Of a stretch of DNA of 64,000 bases, positions 30,491 through 41,166 are shown in pieces. The stretch is taken from positions 10,154,963 to 10,218,962 of the forward strand of contig CM059194.1 of assembly GCA_030323885.1 (NCBI GenBank). Reading direction: 5' to 3'. Position numbers and translations under genes: made by a program. The stretch comes from Branchipolynoe longqiensis (lineage: Eukaryota > Annelida > Polychaeta > Phyllodocida > Polynoidae). Under the pieces are notes generated by a model. That model did not search any database. It saw only the letters and a program-made list of their open reading frames with translations, and had not been told where the DNA came from. Position 1 is the stretch's first letter; every line of letters starts with the position of its first letter.

Positions 30491-30616
30491 CTGCATAGTC
30501 CGATGAACGTATCAATTTGTCAAAATCAAAGCAATTATCTACATTTGAGTCTACATATCCAAGTTAGATACTAATAAGCTTATTAAGCATTCATCGTTGC
30601 ATAGTAGGGGATACTA

Positions 30617-31398
30617 ATACCCCTGTCACACTACAACGTAACGAGCAAAAGTAAGCCTGACGTGATAACATTTCGTCATTACATTGACGTACGTTGGGTT
30701 ACGTTATGATGACGTCAGAATGACGTTAGACTGACGTCGAGCTACGTCACGTTACGTCGTGTTACGTCGGGGTGCGTCAAAGTTTTGAACCAGTTCAAAA
30801 CTTTCGACGTAACTAGAATGTAAGGGTTTACGTTCACCGTACGTTCTGTACACGTTCAGCGAACGTCAATGATGTTAAACGGACGTTTGTCAAATGCTGG
30901 TCACTACGTTGCACTACGTTGCACTACGTTGCACTACATTGCACTACGTTGCACTACGTTGCCCTACGTTGCCCTACGTTGCACTACGTTGCACTACGTT
31001 GCACTACGTTGCACTACGTTGCACTACGTTGCACCACATTAAAGCCGAGGGAAACATGCAGTCCGCGTAGTGAAACCGTTGGGATAACGTACGCCTAACG
31101 TACGTCCAACGTAGATTTAGCGTTTTGCCACGTTTCATGACGTATGTAATGTCATGTAACATAAAGCAACGTAGTTCTGGTGATCGAATAACGTTAATAA
31201 CGTACCGTCATCATAATTACGTTGTCCTGTCTCGTTGAACCACGCTATCACTACGCTTTACTGACGTTACGCTCTCGTCAACTACGCTGCATCCACGTTC
31301 AACTTGTGCCCAAATTTGCATACTACGCCGAGAAGTTCAACGTTCTTCACGTTCTCCCTATGCTGACATCGTTACGTCATAGTGTGACAGGGCCTTTA
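30617..31398. mobile_element. Word-saturated TIR element, ACGT type
   Basis: Ends CCCCTGTCACACTACAACGT and TACGTCATAGTGTGACAGGG (inverse of the left end with few changes). The body is packed with ACGTTACGTC, GACGTTACG and similar words. The central palindrome AAAGTTTTGAACC then AGTTCAAAACTTT is at 30779-30804. It includes a CTACGTTGCA tandem array. Confidence 0.85.
30904..31034 (+). repeat. CTACGTTGCA tandem array
   Basis: About thirteen 10-bp units with rare changes, inside the right half of the ACGT element. Confidence 0.95.
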
Positions 31399-31625
31399 GC
31401 CAATATAACAGAACCTGTTTCTTCTGAAACCTATGGCGTCAGAGTTTTGGTGTGCTTGCCAAAACTAATTTGACATGTTTGCACTTCAGTTCAAATATCT
31501 CAAAAGTTAGCCATTAAAAATAAATGTTACTTCAAACTAAACTAACGTAGATTACAACAATCATTCTTATGTATTTATTTCAGAAAATGGCAGAAATTCG
31601 AAACCATCAGACTATGCAACTTTAA

Positions 31626-32127
31626 GTGCATAGTGAACGACTGAAGGTGCAGAGCCACTCGCCAGCACATCTATTATTACTGTTGCAATCTTTTCCCATA
31701 CACTGCTGAGAGATCTGCAATAGACTACATCACGGTTCCAGCAGCGCGGTGCATTGTGGGATGCATCAGAGCAAAACAAAGCCACGAGAAGCACATGGCA
31801 AATGCTAATACACTGGGTGCAGCTATGAAATGTGCTAGTTTCAGCTCATCTCATCTCTTGTTTGAAACATAGAATACCAACTAAAAAAATATATATAATA
31901 AATTAAGATATTAATCTTTTATCCAGCATTGCATTTACATCAATATAACCAGCACATCTTATGCCATGTGCATTTAGATTTAGACAAATCTAGGCACTCA
32001 GACTAGTGTTAGAGCCATAGCCACAGTCAGTTTTATTTATTTTATTCATGTTTTTATTTATATTCTATGGTAAACATCAGCCTGTAAAGTGACTGAAATT
32101 GTATGTTTCTTAGCTCAAAGTGCTTAA
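31626..32127. other. Spacer, nothing recognised
   Basis: AT-rich; no frame or repeat match found. Confidence 0.4.
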
Positions 32128-32350
32128 TTATGGAGAGTTGTGTCTTAAACATATGCATTATATTATTATATTGCATCCTTCCATCCATGTTTATGCCAAA
32201 TTGTTATGTATTTCTAGTTTTTTGAATAAAATGCCAGTATCGGCAAACTCAATGGGCGTACGCCTTTGCTTTGCTCCCAACGCCGTTTTCAGCACATGCA
32301 TCAGCACATGCACAGTCGGAACCGTGATGTAGTCAATTGCTCTAATTTTC
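32128..32350. repeat. Dispersed repeat K, copy 2
   Basis: Direct counterpart of 2480-2690. Confidence 0.5.
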
Positions 32351-32689
32351 ACCATCCATGCCAGGAATCTTTCTTGGTCTGTAACTGTTCGGAAATACAT
32401 GAACACGTATTGGAATAATGCTTTTGCAATCTTATCCACTTTTGCAATGAGGGTAGCCTACACAACACAACATTCTTTAAGTTTTGTTAGGATCAGTTGG
32501 GCAACTATAACGCCGTTTTGGAATCACGATGGCGTGAGTGTGGGATCGGTCAATTACCCTTCCACTGCAAGAGTTGCTAGTATATCTCAAACATGGTCCC
32601 TTACAATTTTACAACCAAAGTCTTATCAAGATCCCTCATCAATAGGAGTTTTCTAACTCAAGATTTGTTACTCATATACTAAGCACTCA
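32351..32689. other. Spacer, nothing recognised
   Basis: No feature supported. Confidence 0.4.
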
Positions 32690-33075
32690 ACAGCCCCCCC
32701 CCCACCCCCCACCCCCACCCTACCTCACTTCAACACGCCACAACCCCAACCCCACCCCACATCAACACACCCCAACCCCAACCTCACCCCACACCCCACC
32801 CCAGCCCACTCCACTCCAGCCCTATCACACCCTAACCTCAACCCCACTCCACCCCAGCCCTATCACACCGTATCCTACCCCAACCCCAACCCCACCCCAA
32901 CCCCAACCCCAATCCCAACCCCAACGCCAACCCAGACCCTATCCCCATCCCTATCCCACCCCAACCCAAATCCCACACACCCAACGTCACCCAACCGTAG
33001 CCTCAACCACCCTATCTGCCCTAACGCCATTCCACCCCAACCCGACCAACCCCAGCCCACCCCAAACCGACCACC
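32690..33075. repeat. CCCCAACCCCACC degenerate minisatellite
   Basis: About 385 bp of C-rich plus strand (G-rich minus strand) built from CCCCAACC and CCCACC words. Could form G-quadruplexes. Not a telomere array, since no TTAGGG units are present. Confidence 0.9.
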
Positions 33076-33453
33076 TGCACCCCCGCCCACCCGGACAACA
33101 GCCCCGCCCGCACGGACAACAGCCCCGCCTGTGAAAGTACAACGTCTGAACACTTTGACTTCTGGATACTGAATGGTTTATTCACGGCCTACGGCACGCT
33201 TGACCCGCTGGCTAAACTTTCCATGACGTCATCTCATTTGCATATCTCTTTGTCCCAACCTCTGCATCTCGTTAACATATATTAACCACACACCTGTATG
33301 CCTATTACGCATATATCACACCGCCCGCCCGGACAACAGCCCCGCCGGTGCAGCTTTCTCCGGCTGCAGTCAACAGCTGAGTCCGTTTGTTGACACCATG
33401 TTGTTGACAATAACAAGCTGCATCCAACTACTGCCTGCATGCATGCTTCTAAT
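33076..33453. other. Spacer with repeated GCCCGGACAACAGCCCCGCC words
   Basis: A CCCGCCCGGACAACAGC-type unit recurs at about 33083-33130 and 33322-33345, with ordinary sequence between. Unknown. Confidence 0.4.
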
Positions 33454-33677
33454 GGGGCTGTCACACTACGACAACAAGGGGCTGACGACAGCCCAGCGAC
33501 TTGGATTTTGTGAAAACCCGACGACATATGCAAATTCGGGCCAAGTTGGACGACAGTGCCGCGACAGTGCCGCGACAGTGCCGTGACAGTGCCGTGACAG
33601 TGCCGCGACAGTGCCGCGACAGTGCCACAACAGTGCCGCGACAGTGCCGCGACAGTGCCCCCCCCACCAAAGTGACA

Positions 33678-33989
33678 GTGTGTGTCTGTTTGTGTCTCTG
33701 TGTGTGTCTCTGTGTGTGTGACTCTGTGTGTGTCTCTATGTGTGTCTCTGTGTCTGTGTCTGTGAGTGTGTCTGTGTGTGTGTATCTGTGTGTGTGGTGG
33801 TGTGAGTGTCTGTGTGTGTGTGACTCTGTGTGACTCTGTGTCTCTGTGTGTGTCTCTGTGTGTGTCTCACACACAGAGACACACACAGAGACACAGATAC
33901 ACAGACACAGAGACACACACACACATACACAGATACACACACAGACACACACACACACAGACACACCACTACACACACAGAGACACACA
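33678..33989. repeat. Strand-switching TGTGTCTC microsatellite 2
   Basis: TGTGTCTCTG units up to about 33869, then ACACAGAGACAC units to about 33989. Same motif and design as 6903-7950. Confidence 0.95.
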
Positions 33990-34065
33990 TGAAGCAGTTT
34001 CCATGAGAAATATGAAGAATGGGACGGTGCAAACATGTAGGTTTATGCGGCGGACCTGTTAGGAT
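33990..34065 (+). repeat. 72-bp satellite unit, single left copy
   Basis: GAAGCAGTTTCCATGAGAAA to GCGGCGGACCTGTTAGG, the same unit as the array at 37620-37970. The LINE separates them. Confidence 0.8.
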
Positions 34066-34559
34066 TTGATTGGGGGGTTTGTGACCTAGTGATCACTGGC
34101 TGCAGGTCTGCAGCATTAGTAAACGGCGCCGTTAAAACGGCCCGTTTTTGGCGTATGTTTTTCTTGGGGGGGGTCTTTCCTTCTTGTTTCCTGTGGTGGT
34201 GGGGGGGGGCGTGGTGCTTTGTGCGGTGACTTGTGCTGTGGTGCGGCGGTGGGCCGGCAGTGGCAATACGTTCTTGGGCCCACGGTCCTGTACCTCGACC
34301 GGAGAGCAAAGCGGGATCCGGTGTCGTTGGCAGCAGGGCCATGGGCGGCGCATTGGTCCTCCGGGCCCTCGTCGCAGGGTGGGTGGTCCAGAGCCAGTGG
34401 CTCTTGGACCGGGGTGATGTGGGTGGGTGTGGCTGTATCCGCGGTCCCGGCACCCACTCCGTCGGTGATCGAAGCGGGAACCGGCGTTGTGGGTGCAGGG
34501 GTCGAGGCCTGTCACATCGGTGTGTCCAGGACCGCACGGGGCTCCTGGTGTAGGCTGCA

Positions 34560-34805
34560 TCTGGTGGGACCTCACGGGGCTCCCGGGTGGGACCTCACGG
34601 GGCTCCCGGTGTAGGGGCTGCATCTGGTGGGACCTCACGGGGCTCACGGGTGGGACCTCACGGGGCTCACGGTGTAGGGGCTGCGTCCGGTGGGACCTCA
34701 CGGTGCTCCCGGGTGGGACCTCATGGGGCTCCCGGGTGGGACCTCATGGGGCTCCCTGCTGGGGGACCTCATGGGGCTCCCCGGTCGGGACCTCACAGGG
34801 CTCCC
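34560..34805. repeat. GTGGGACCTCACGGGGCTCC minisatellite
   Basis: About eleven imperfect ~20-bp units, grouped in places with a GGTGTAGGGGCTGC insert. In the LINE 3' region. Confidence 0.95.
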
Positions 34806-34817
34806 TGACAGTGGTTG

Positions 34818-36638
34818 CTAGTCACTGTCGCTGCTGTTGGGTTCAGAGTCGTCGGCGATGGGTTCGGGGCCGCCGACGATCTCGAAGGTGTGGTAATTTT
34901 GTCTGTAGAATCTACCGAGTGGCTCCCATGAGGACTCGGAGAGTCTCTCGAGGATGGCGAGCGCAGCTCGGGTGTCGGACAAGCTGTGTGGTGGGCCGAG
35001 GAAGTCTCGGATGGCGGTCCTATCAAAAGCCACACATGACGCCAAGACGTGGGCGATGTTGAAGACTTTGTCACCGCATGGACATCGTTGCAATGCAGGG
35101 GTATCGATGAACCGCCTGTATCCAGTCCTGAAGCGCGTGACCGCCTCTTGCACGGATGCAGAGATGTTTTTTGGGACTGGTAGGCGCGCTCTGACATTTT
35201 TGTGCCAGGCCCAACTGATGGAGTATGGGTTCCTGACGGCGGTGTTGTGGAGGGAGGCCTCCCACAGGGCTTTGGTGGCTCTAGCGTGGGTGGCTTTGAG
35301 CTTGGACAAGGAGTGGTCTATGACGAGGTCGATCTCAGGATGGCAGGAGCCATTCAGAGCAGCTGAGTCAGCCTGGTTCTTACCGGGAAGTCCTATGTGG
35401 GAGGGGACCCAGGTCAGCACTGTGTCGAGTTGAGCTTCATGCCTGGTGACGATTGTGTTCTGGATCAAGGTGGCCAGAGAGTGGTTAGCTCTGTGGTCCT
35501 TGATCTTGCGGACTGCGTTGAGTGAGTCAGTGACCACTATGCAGCTGCAGTGCCGCAGGTGGGTCAGTGCATGGTGGATGGCGGCGAGCTCTGTATCGAG
35601 GGTGGAGGAGTAGTCCGTGACCCTGATAAGGCGTCTAGCCTGCCCATCTGGTAGGAAGTAGCCAGCCCCGGCTCGGCCTGTGTCAGGGTTGAGCGAGCCG
35701 TCGGTGTAAACCGTGGTGGCTAGAGGGAAGTCCTCTTTGGCCCGGGCAATGGTTTCCTGTGCCAGGGTTTTGAGGACTATAGTCGGGTAGTTGGTTCGTG
35801 CTGAGCAGAGGCTGGTGAGTCTGACCTCAACGGGCACGGAGTACCAGGGGGGTCTCGCCCGGAGGTCAGGGACATCAGCGAGTGCCAGCCCGTGGGTTTC
35901 TTTCAGGGTGCGGATGGCCGTTTTCGCACCCCAGGAGAGGCCGAGGCGCCGTCCTGGGCCGTTTTGTAGGCAGGAGGCTGCGCTGCGGTAGAAGGTGGAG
36001 TGGCCTGTGGACAGGGCTTGGCAGAGGTGGTTTGCCAGCAGCTGTTGTCCGCGTAGGTGGAGTGGTGGGAGGTTGGCCTCAAGGAGGAGGATCTCAACCC
36101 TGGTTGTCCTGCGAGCTCGGGTGATGAGTCGCGCTGCCTGGTATTGGACTCTTTCCAGGGTGAGGAGGTCTTTGGTCAGGGTGCTACTGCGAGGCAGGCG
36201 GGACTTACGGTTCTCTCTGCAGTAACCAATCCAGGAAATGGTGTTGGCTGCATAGTCATAGAGGGCCCGCACGGCCTGTTTGTAGAAAAGGCTGAGCACT
36301 TCAGCTGGTGCTCCCCAGTTGAACCCAGAGATTCTAGTCATTAGAAGAAGTCTCTTGTTCATTCTGGAGGTCAGATGCTTTACCAGTGGGCTCATGGAGA
36401 GTTTGTGGTCGAGCCTGACTCCGAGGTAGTCAAAGGCTTCCACCCACTCGACGTCCAAGTCCCCGGCACGGAGTGGGTGGGGAGGCTGATCAGCAAACAT
36501 CATCATGGCTTTGGTTTTGTTTGCGGATATTTTGAGCCCCCAGCTCACAGCAGGAGCTGCTGAGTAGGAGCAGGATATCTGCCGCGAGGAGGGCCACGTC
36601 CCTTGTGCGTGAGCAGACGACAGCGATGTCGTCTGCAT
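34818..36638 (-). pseudogene. I-type LINE ORF2: RT thumb, RNase H, zinc motif
   Basis: An open frame of 606 residues. After frameshifted residues 1-~25 it follows the RT palm/thumb (GLKISANKTKAMM, FDYLGVRLD), a long connector, then an RNase H domain with Asp313 (YTDGS), Glu350, Asp371 (VTDS), His414 and Asp424 (SHIGLPGKNQADSAA). A C-terminal C519-x-C521...H530-x4-C535 cluster follows. RNase H after RT marks the I superfamily of LINEs. The protein would copy element RNA and degrade it. The catalytic YADD lies just upstream (36628-36639) in another frame, so a shift at about 36540-36600 separates the polymerase core from this ORF. Non-functional as it stands. Confidence 0.88.
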
Positions 36639-36639
36639 A

Positions 36640-36980
36640 GCACAGTATCTTGACGTGTTTGAGGCACCGTTCAGTAATGCCTGTTTTCAGTCGGCTTATG
36701 AGGGCAGCGACTACAGCATTAAAGAGGAAGGGGCTGAGGACAGCCCCCTGTGGGACGCCGTTTTGTAGGTGGTTGAGGGGAGAGGTGCTGCCCTGGAAGC
36801 GGACACTGGCTCACCTATCGCTTAGGTAATTTTTAACGAATGCCAGGGGCTTCCCGGTGACTCCCAGCTCAACCAAGGAGGTGAGGACTACGTTGTGGTC
36901 GACCAGCTCGAAGGCCTTCTCCAGGTCGAGGAAGATAACAGCCGCACAAGAGCGGCTTCCCTTGGCGCGTACTATCTCCG
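36640..36980 (-). pseudogene. I-type LINE RT core with in-frame stop
   Basis: Upstream part of the same RT. Motif A reads FLDLEKAFELVDH (about 36895-36940), then FVKNYLSDR, a TGA stop at 36811-36813, then motif B GVPQGAVLSPFLFN and CYADD (motif C). The endonuclease and ORF1 are missing by 5' truncation at about 36980. Stop plus frameshift show an old copy. Confidence 0.85.
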
Positions 36981-37004
36981 ACCTGTTAGAATCGAATGGG
37001 GGTG

Positions 37005-37400
37005 TTCGTAACCTTACTACGGTTACAGGTTGCAGAACTGCAACATTGGGTAGAGAGGCTCCGATAAATCGGCCCAATCTTTGGTTGAAGACTTGTCTTC
37101 GTAGAGGGAGTGTTGTGAAGGCTGGGGACATCCTTCATGACGTAGTGACGACGGGGCGCCGGGTGGCAGGGATCTCTCCGTGCCGGTATGTAGTAGAACT
37201 GTAGGTGTGTGTAGTGTAGTGTAGCACTTGAATCCGGTCAGCAGGGGTTTGAGGAAGGCGGGCAAAGGTGGGAGCAGCGGTCGTTCCAGCAACAAGAACC
37301 AGACAGAGAAATCGTAATAGGTCAAGGGCCCCACCCAAGAACACAACAACCCTGGTCAGGGGAAGAAGTGTGCCTGGGAGAAATCGAATGGGCAGAATCT
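37005..37400. repeat. Repeat I, second copy
   Basis: 37005-37160 matches the insertion at 21998-22198. The copy continues with less clear sequence to about 37400. Confidence 0.6.
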
Positions 37401-37619
37401 AGGAAAGAGAAATGAGGAGAGTTGAGTCAAAGGAACGTGTCTATTTGCCCTACGGTGACCATCCAGCGAGCCATAGACACGGACAGAGTAAGAAGAGAAA
37501 GTGAAAATGCCGGCGGGCACCCCCTCCTGGAACTCTTTTCAGACATATCAAGGAGGTGCTAGGCTGGCAGAGAGGTGATAGAGAGAGGTGTGGACGAAGT
37601 GCGGTCCGGATAGCAGTCT

Positions 37620-37970
37620 CCATATGATATATGAGGAAATGGGACGGTACAAACATGTGTATTAGACTATGCGGCGGACCTGTTAGGAAGCAGTCTTCAT
37701 GAGAAATATGAAGAATGGGACGGTGCAAACATGTAGGTATATGCGGCGGACCTCTTAGGAAGCAGTCTTCATGAGAAATATGAAGAATGGGACTGCAAAC
37801 ATGTAGGTTTATGTGGCGGACCTGTTAGGAAGCAGTCTTCATGAGAAATATGAAGAATGGGATGGTGTAAACATGTAGGTTTATGCGGCGGACCTATTAG
37901 GAAGCAGTCTTCATATTTGGGATGGTCCTAACATCCCTCAAAGCAAGCTAAACTGAGCCATGTTTGGACC
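37620..37970 (+). repeat. 72-bp tandem satellite
   Basis: About four to five units with the words ATGAAGAATGGGACGGTGCA, GGTTTATGCGGCGGACCT and TTAGGAAGCAGTCTTCATGA. An inverted piece (GGACCGTCCCATTCTT) follows at 37967-37982. Confidence 0.9.
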
Positions 37971-37979
37971 GTCCCATTC

Positions 37980-38243
37980 TTGTGTCTCTGTGTGTGTGTC
38001 TGTGTGTGTGTTTGTGTGTGTGTGTGACACACACAGAGACACACACAGAGACAAAGAGACACAACGCAGAGACACACACAGAGACACACACAGAGACACA
38101 CAGACACACACACAGACACAGAGACATACAGAGACACACACACAGAGACACACACAGACACACACACAGATACACAGAGACACACACAGAGACACACACA
38201 CACAGACACACACACAGACACACACACACAGACACAGAGACAC
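37980..38243. repeat. Strand-switching TGTGTCTC microsatellite 3
   Basis: A short TGTGTCTC run (37980-38025) flips at GTGTGTGACACACAC to ACACAGAGACAC units until 38243. Confidence 0.95.
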
Positions 38244-38735
38244 ATGGCCAAATGGACGCCAAATGGCCGCGGCGACAGCTTAACGACAGCGACGACAGCT
38301 TAACGACAGCTTAACGACAGCTTAACGACAAAGACGACACCGTAGCGACACCGTAGCGATAGCCGAATGACATCGGCTGTCGCCGGCTGTCGTCAAACTT
38401 TTTCAACATGCTCAAAAACCCGACGACAACCTGGTGACAGTGGATAAACTGGAGGTGTCGCATAGGTGTCGCGGAGGTGTCACGGCGACACCCGAACGAC
38501 AACTTAACGACACCGTAGCGACAGTAGGCGACAGCCGACGACAGAGCAAAACGACAAGTCGTTGGACTGTCGTCAGCCTTGTCGTCGTAGTGTGACAGCC
38601 ACATAAGTCCTAATGAACATTAACTAATAACATCTTTACATTTCAGAATGTCTTTAGTATCGCTAGGCGTGTATGTGCGTTGCTAATGCTATTGAGATGT
38701 CGAGTTGTTTGGACTTGGATTGCAACAGTCGGGTC

Positions 38736-39348
38736 TAAAGCCCCGTTCACACACGGGCGTTAAGTCGCCTCAACTAGTTTGCCTCATTTAAGTCGCCTCA
38801 CATTCACCGTGTGGACACTACGCTGAGGCGACTTAAGGCTAAGTCGCCTCATCTAATTCGCTTCAAGTAAACCACGTCGCGAGGTAGTATAGATGAAGCG
38901 ATTTAGCTTAAATTGACGTAAGTGGCATGTGTGGACGGTAGCGGTTTAGATGATGCGGATTAAGGACGTCACACACATGCGCAGTCGAGATCTGAGTTTG
39001 TTGACTTTCCGGTCGATCAAAAGCGCATATTATATAATTTGGTCTATGATACAGCTAGCTGTGCACAGATATTTTTTTCATCATTTATTTTTAGGGTTTC
39101 ACTGCCCAGCAGAAGTTTTGACCGTTCCAAAACAATACGATTCAGTTAATACATATCTAGGTCGAACCCACACTCTCTCGTGGTGATGTCGACGAACCGA
39201 AACTGGCGCTGGTTAGTATGGACTTGCTCATGCGCAGATATCGATTTCCGGCTAAAAGTACTGCATGTGTGGACACGACACTAATTCGCTTCATCTATTT
39301 CGCTTCATCTAAATCGGCATAAAGTTGTGCCGTGTGAACGGGGCTTTA
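38736..39348. mobile_element. Word-saturated TIR element, AAGTCGCCTCA type, copy 1
   Basis: Left end TAAAGCCCCGTTCACACACG, right end CGTGTGAACGGGGCTTTA. Subterminal words are TTAAGTCGCCTCA/TAGTTTGCCTCA on the left and TTCGCTTCATCTA on the right. ~613 bp, non-coding. Confidence 0.85.
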
Positions 39349-39479
39349 CTGTGGCTAATGAGTGTGCGCCGGCTGCCGCCCCCATCTGTCCCCGGTCTCG
39401 GGCGTCACGCCTCCTTTGTCGATGAGTCTGGAGATAGGATCGGGGAGCGGCGGGCCGCGGACAGGCCTCCCCCTGATAG

Positions 39480-39935
39480 GCATCGCGCCTGTCAGACGGG
39501 CACGGTGCCGTGCTGCCCCGGCGCCGTGCTGCCCCGGTGCCGTGCTGCCCCAGCTCCCTACCGCCGCCCCACCGCCCCGCCGCCCCGCCTGCCCCGCCGC
39601 CCCGCCTGCCCCGCCGCCCCGCCGCCCTGCCTGCCCCGCCCTGCCTGCCCCGCCGCCCCGCCGCCCTGCCTGTCCCGCCGCCGCCTGCCCGCCGGCCCCT
39701 GCCTGTCCCGCCGCCGCGCCCTGTCTGCCCGCGCCGTGCCCGCCGCCCTGCCTGTCCCGCCGCCCGCGCCTGCTGCCCCGCCGCCCGCCGTCCCGCCGCG
39801 TCACAGCCCGCGCCTCGCGCTCTCCCTTCCGCCCCGTGCTGCCCTACCGCTTCGTCGCTCCGCCCGCCCTGCCGCCCTCTCGCACTGCCGCCCTGCCCTG
39901 CCCTGCCCCTCCCTCCCCCGCCCTGCCCAAAACTT
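39480..39935. repeat. CCGCCCTGCC GC-rich minisatellite
   Basis: Very GC-rich imperfect repeats of CCCCGCCGCCCTGCCTG. Long open frames in several phases are compositional artefacts. Confidence 0.9.
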
Positions 39936-40303
39936 CCTGCTCGTATTCTAGGATTATCAACTGCACGGTCTGAGGGTGTCTGTGATTAAACTGTGGTTAA
40001 TAGTGTCTGTCTTCAGTGACTGAGGTTAGGATATATTACATACTTGAAAATTAGTGTAAGCCCAACAATCACATACAAAAAAGTAAATTTGAAGCCTTTT
40101 GAGTATGCCTCATAACTTAATTAAGTCCACCCTTCCCTGTGGCTTCACAGAACTACTATTAATAGTAATACCATGGAGTATGGGGCGCATAATAGTGTTA
40201 AGTAGACCAGTACCGACATTCTGGATTCAAGCTCAAATAACTCATTCCAAGTGTGCTTATTCATCAAGATACATCAAATAGTCATGTACGGAATACAGTA
40301 TGA
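39936..40303. other. Spacer, nothing recognised
   Basis: Part of 40075-40300 may be older MITE-like sequence. No gene. Confidence 0.4.
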
Positions 40304-40539
40304 AGAGCTCAGGCGAAAAAACAAGTAAACTTCAATCAAAAATGCTTTTAAAATAATAGATTTTTACTTGAAAATAATTGTAATTCTCACTAATTCCACT
40401 TTTCTTGTGATGACATGATTATGGGGCAATGAAGAAAAATGTAGGAATAAAAAACCCCATACATTTTGATGGTTTGAATCCAATGTTTATGTCAACTTTT
40501 GGATTGCCATTTACGTGGTTTTGCGCCTGAACTCTTCAC
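40304..40539. mobile_element. MITE M2, full copy
   Basis: Left end GAAGAGCTCAGGCGAAAAAA, right end TTTTGCGCCTGAACTCTTC. 236 bp, non-coding. Fragments at 14190-14362 and 59003-59090. Confidence 0.75.
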
Positions 40540-40867
40540 CGGGCGCGGTGGCCTTATCGGCAGAGCGCATGCCTAGCGTGCGGAAGGTCGGGAGCTCGGT
40601 TCCCGGTCGAGTCAAACCAATGACTTTAAAATTGATACTTGTCACTTCCTAGCCTGGCACTCGGCATTAATAGGATCGGGCAAGGACTGGTTGGCTCAGT
40701 GTCAGGATAATGTGAGTGAGTCGGATATTAGGTCATGGTGGCAGTGGCCTGATTTCCCAGTGGGGCAGCACTATAAAAATCGCCATGAGTGTGCACTGTC
40801 ACAAGGTGGTACCTGTCCTGGTATAACCTTAGATGTGGCTAGGGCGTAACACAACAAACAAACAAAC
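40540..40867 (+). repeat. SINE A, full length, head type 1
   Basis: GGCGCGGTGGCCTTATCGGC (box A), TCGGTTCCCGGTCGAGTC (box B), complete body and CAACAAACAAACAAAC tail. It directly abuts MITE M2. Confidence 0.85.
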
Positions 40868-41166
40868 TTCACATGATAAAATCACGTGACCAGATTTGTA
40901 AGTTTAAGGCTGAAGAGACCTGGTCTGGGAGACTAGAGCGGAATGGGGTGTAATGGTTGAAATGGGATGGAATGTTGTTTGTGGTAGGTTTAAAAAAAGG
41001 CTCCGTTTCTCTTATATTCACATAATAGCTTATATGTACTGTATACATCCTAGTTGATTGACTTGAGGTGTTGAACATCAGTTGCTGAGGGGGGTGGGGG
41101 GGTGGGGGGGGGGAATACCACGAGTGAACACCACGTGACCCTCCCTGCAGGGTGTGGGGCATCACG

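Larger units (their letters stand above)
30491..31625. mobile_element. TTAA MITE split by an ACGT-word element
   Basis: Left arm from CTGCATAGTCCGATGA (30491) to about 30616, right arm 31399-31625 ending CATCAGACTATGCAACTTTAA-like. The middle is the element at 30617-31398. Confidence 0.75.
34066..36980 (-). mobile_element. Decayed I-superfamily LINE (RT plus RNase H)
   Basis: Minus-strand element with RT motifs at 36520-36940, RNase H and a C-terminal Cys/His cluster. Its 3' region (34070-34800) has a GC-rich minisatellite. Imperfect direct repeats GACCTGTTAG...GGGG flank it at 34053-34076 and 36980-37002, a possible target duplication. The 5' end is truncated within RT. Confidence 0.75.
33454..38601. 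mobile_element. Large composite word-saturated TIR element, CGACAG type
   Basis: Left end GGGGCTGTCACACTACGACA continuing to CTGACGACAGCCCAGCGACTT; the right end is its complement with few changes (38556-38601). Left arm 33520-33665 repeats CGACAGTGCCG; right arm 38260-38600 repeats CGACAGCTTAA and related words. Between the arms lie two strand-switching microsatellites, a 72-bp tandem repeat, a decayed I-type LINE and repeat I. No transposase frame. Confidence 0.65.

Noticed and set aside
30904..31034. CRISPR-like array
   Set aside because: Units are contiguous 10-bp tandem repeats with no spacers, in eukaryotic DNA.
32690..33075. Telomere-like C-rich repeat
   Set aside because: Irregular CCCCAACC/CCCACC words, not a fixed telomeric unit, and internal to a scaffold.
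34043..35062. Several overlapping GC-rich frames on both strands
   Set aside because: Shadows of the LINE 3' region and its 20-bp minisatellite.
39325..39989. Pro/Ala-rich frames over 200 codons
   Set aside because: GC-rich minisatellite is open in several phases; no conserved residues.
40540..40620. Functional tRNA gene
   Set aside because: Box A and B are present but the sequence continues into the SINE A body and the cloverleaf is not complete; it is a SINE head. Same for the SINE B and C heads.
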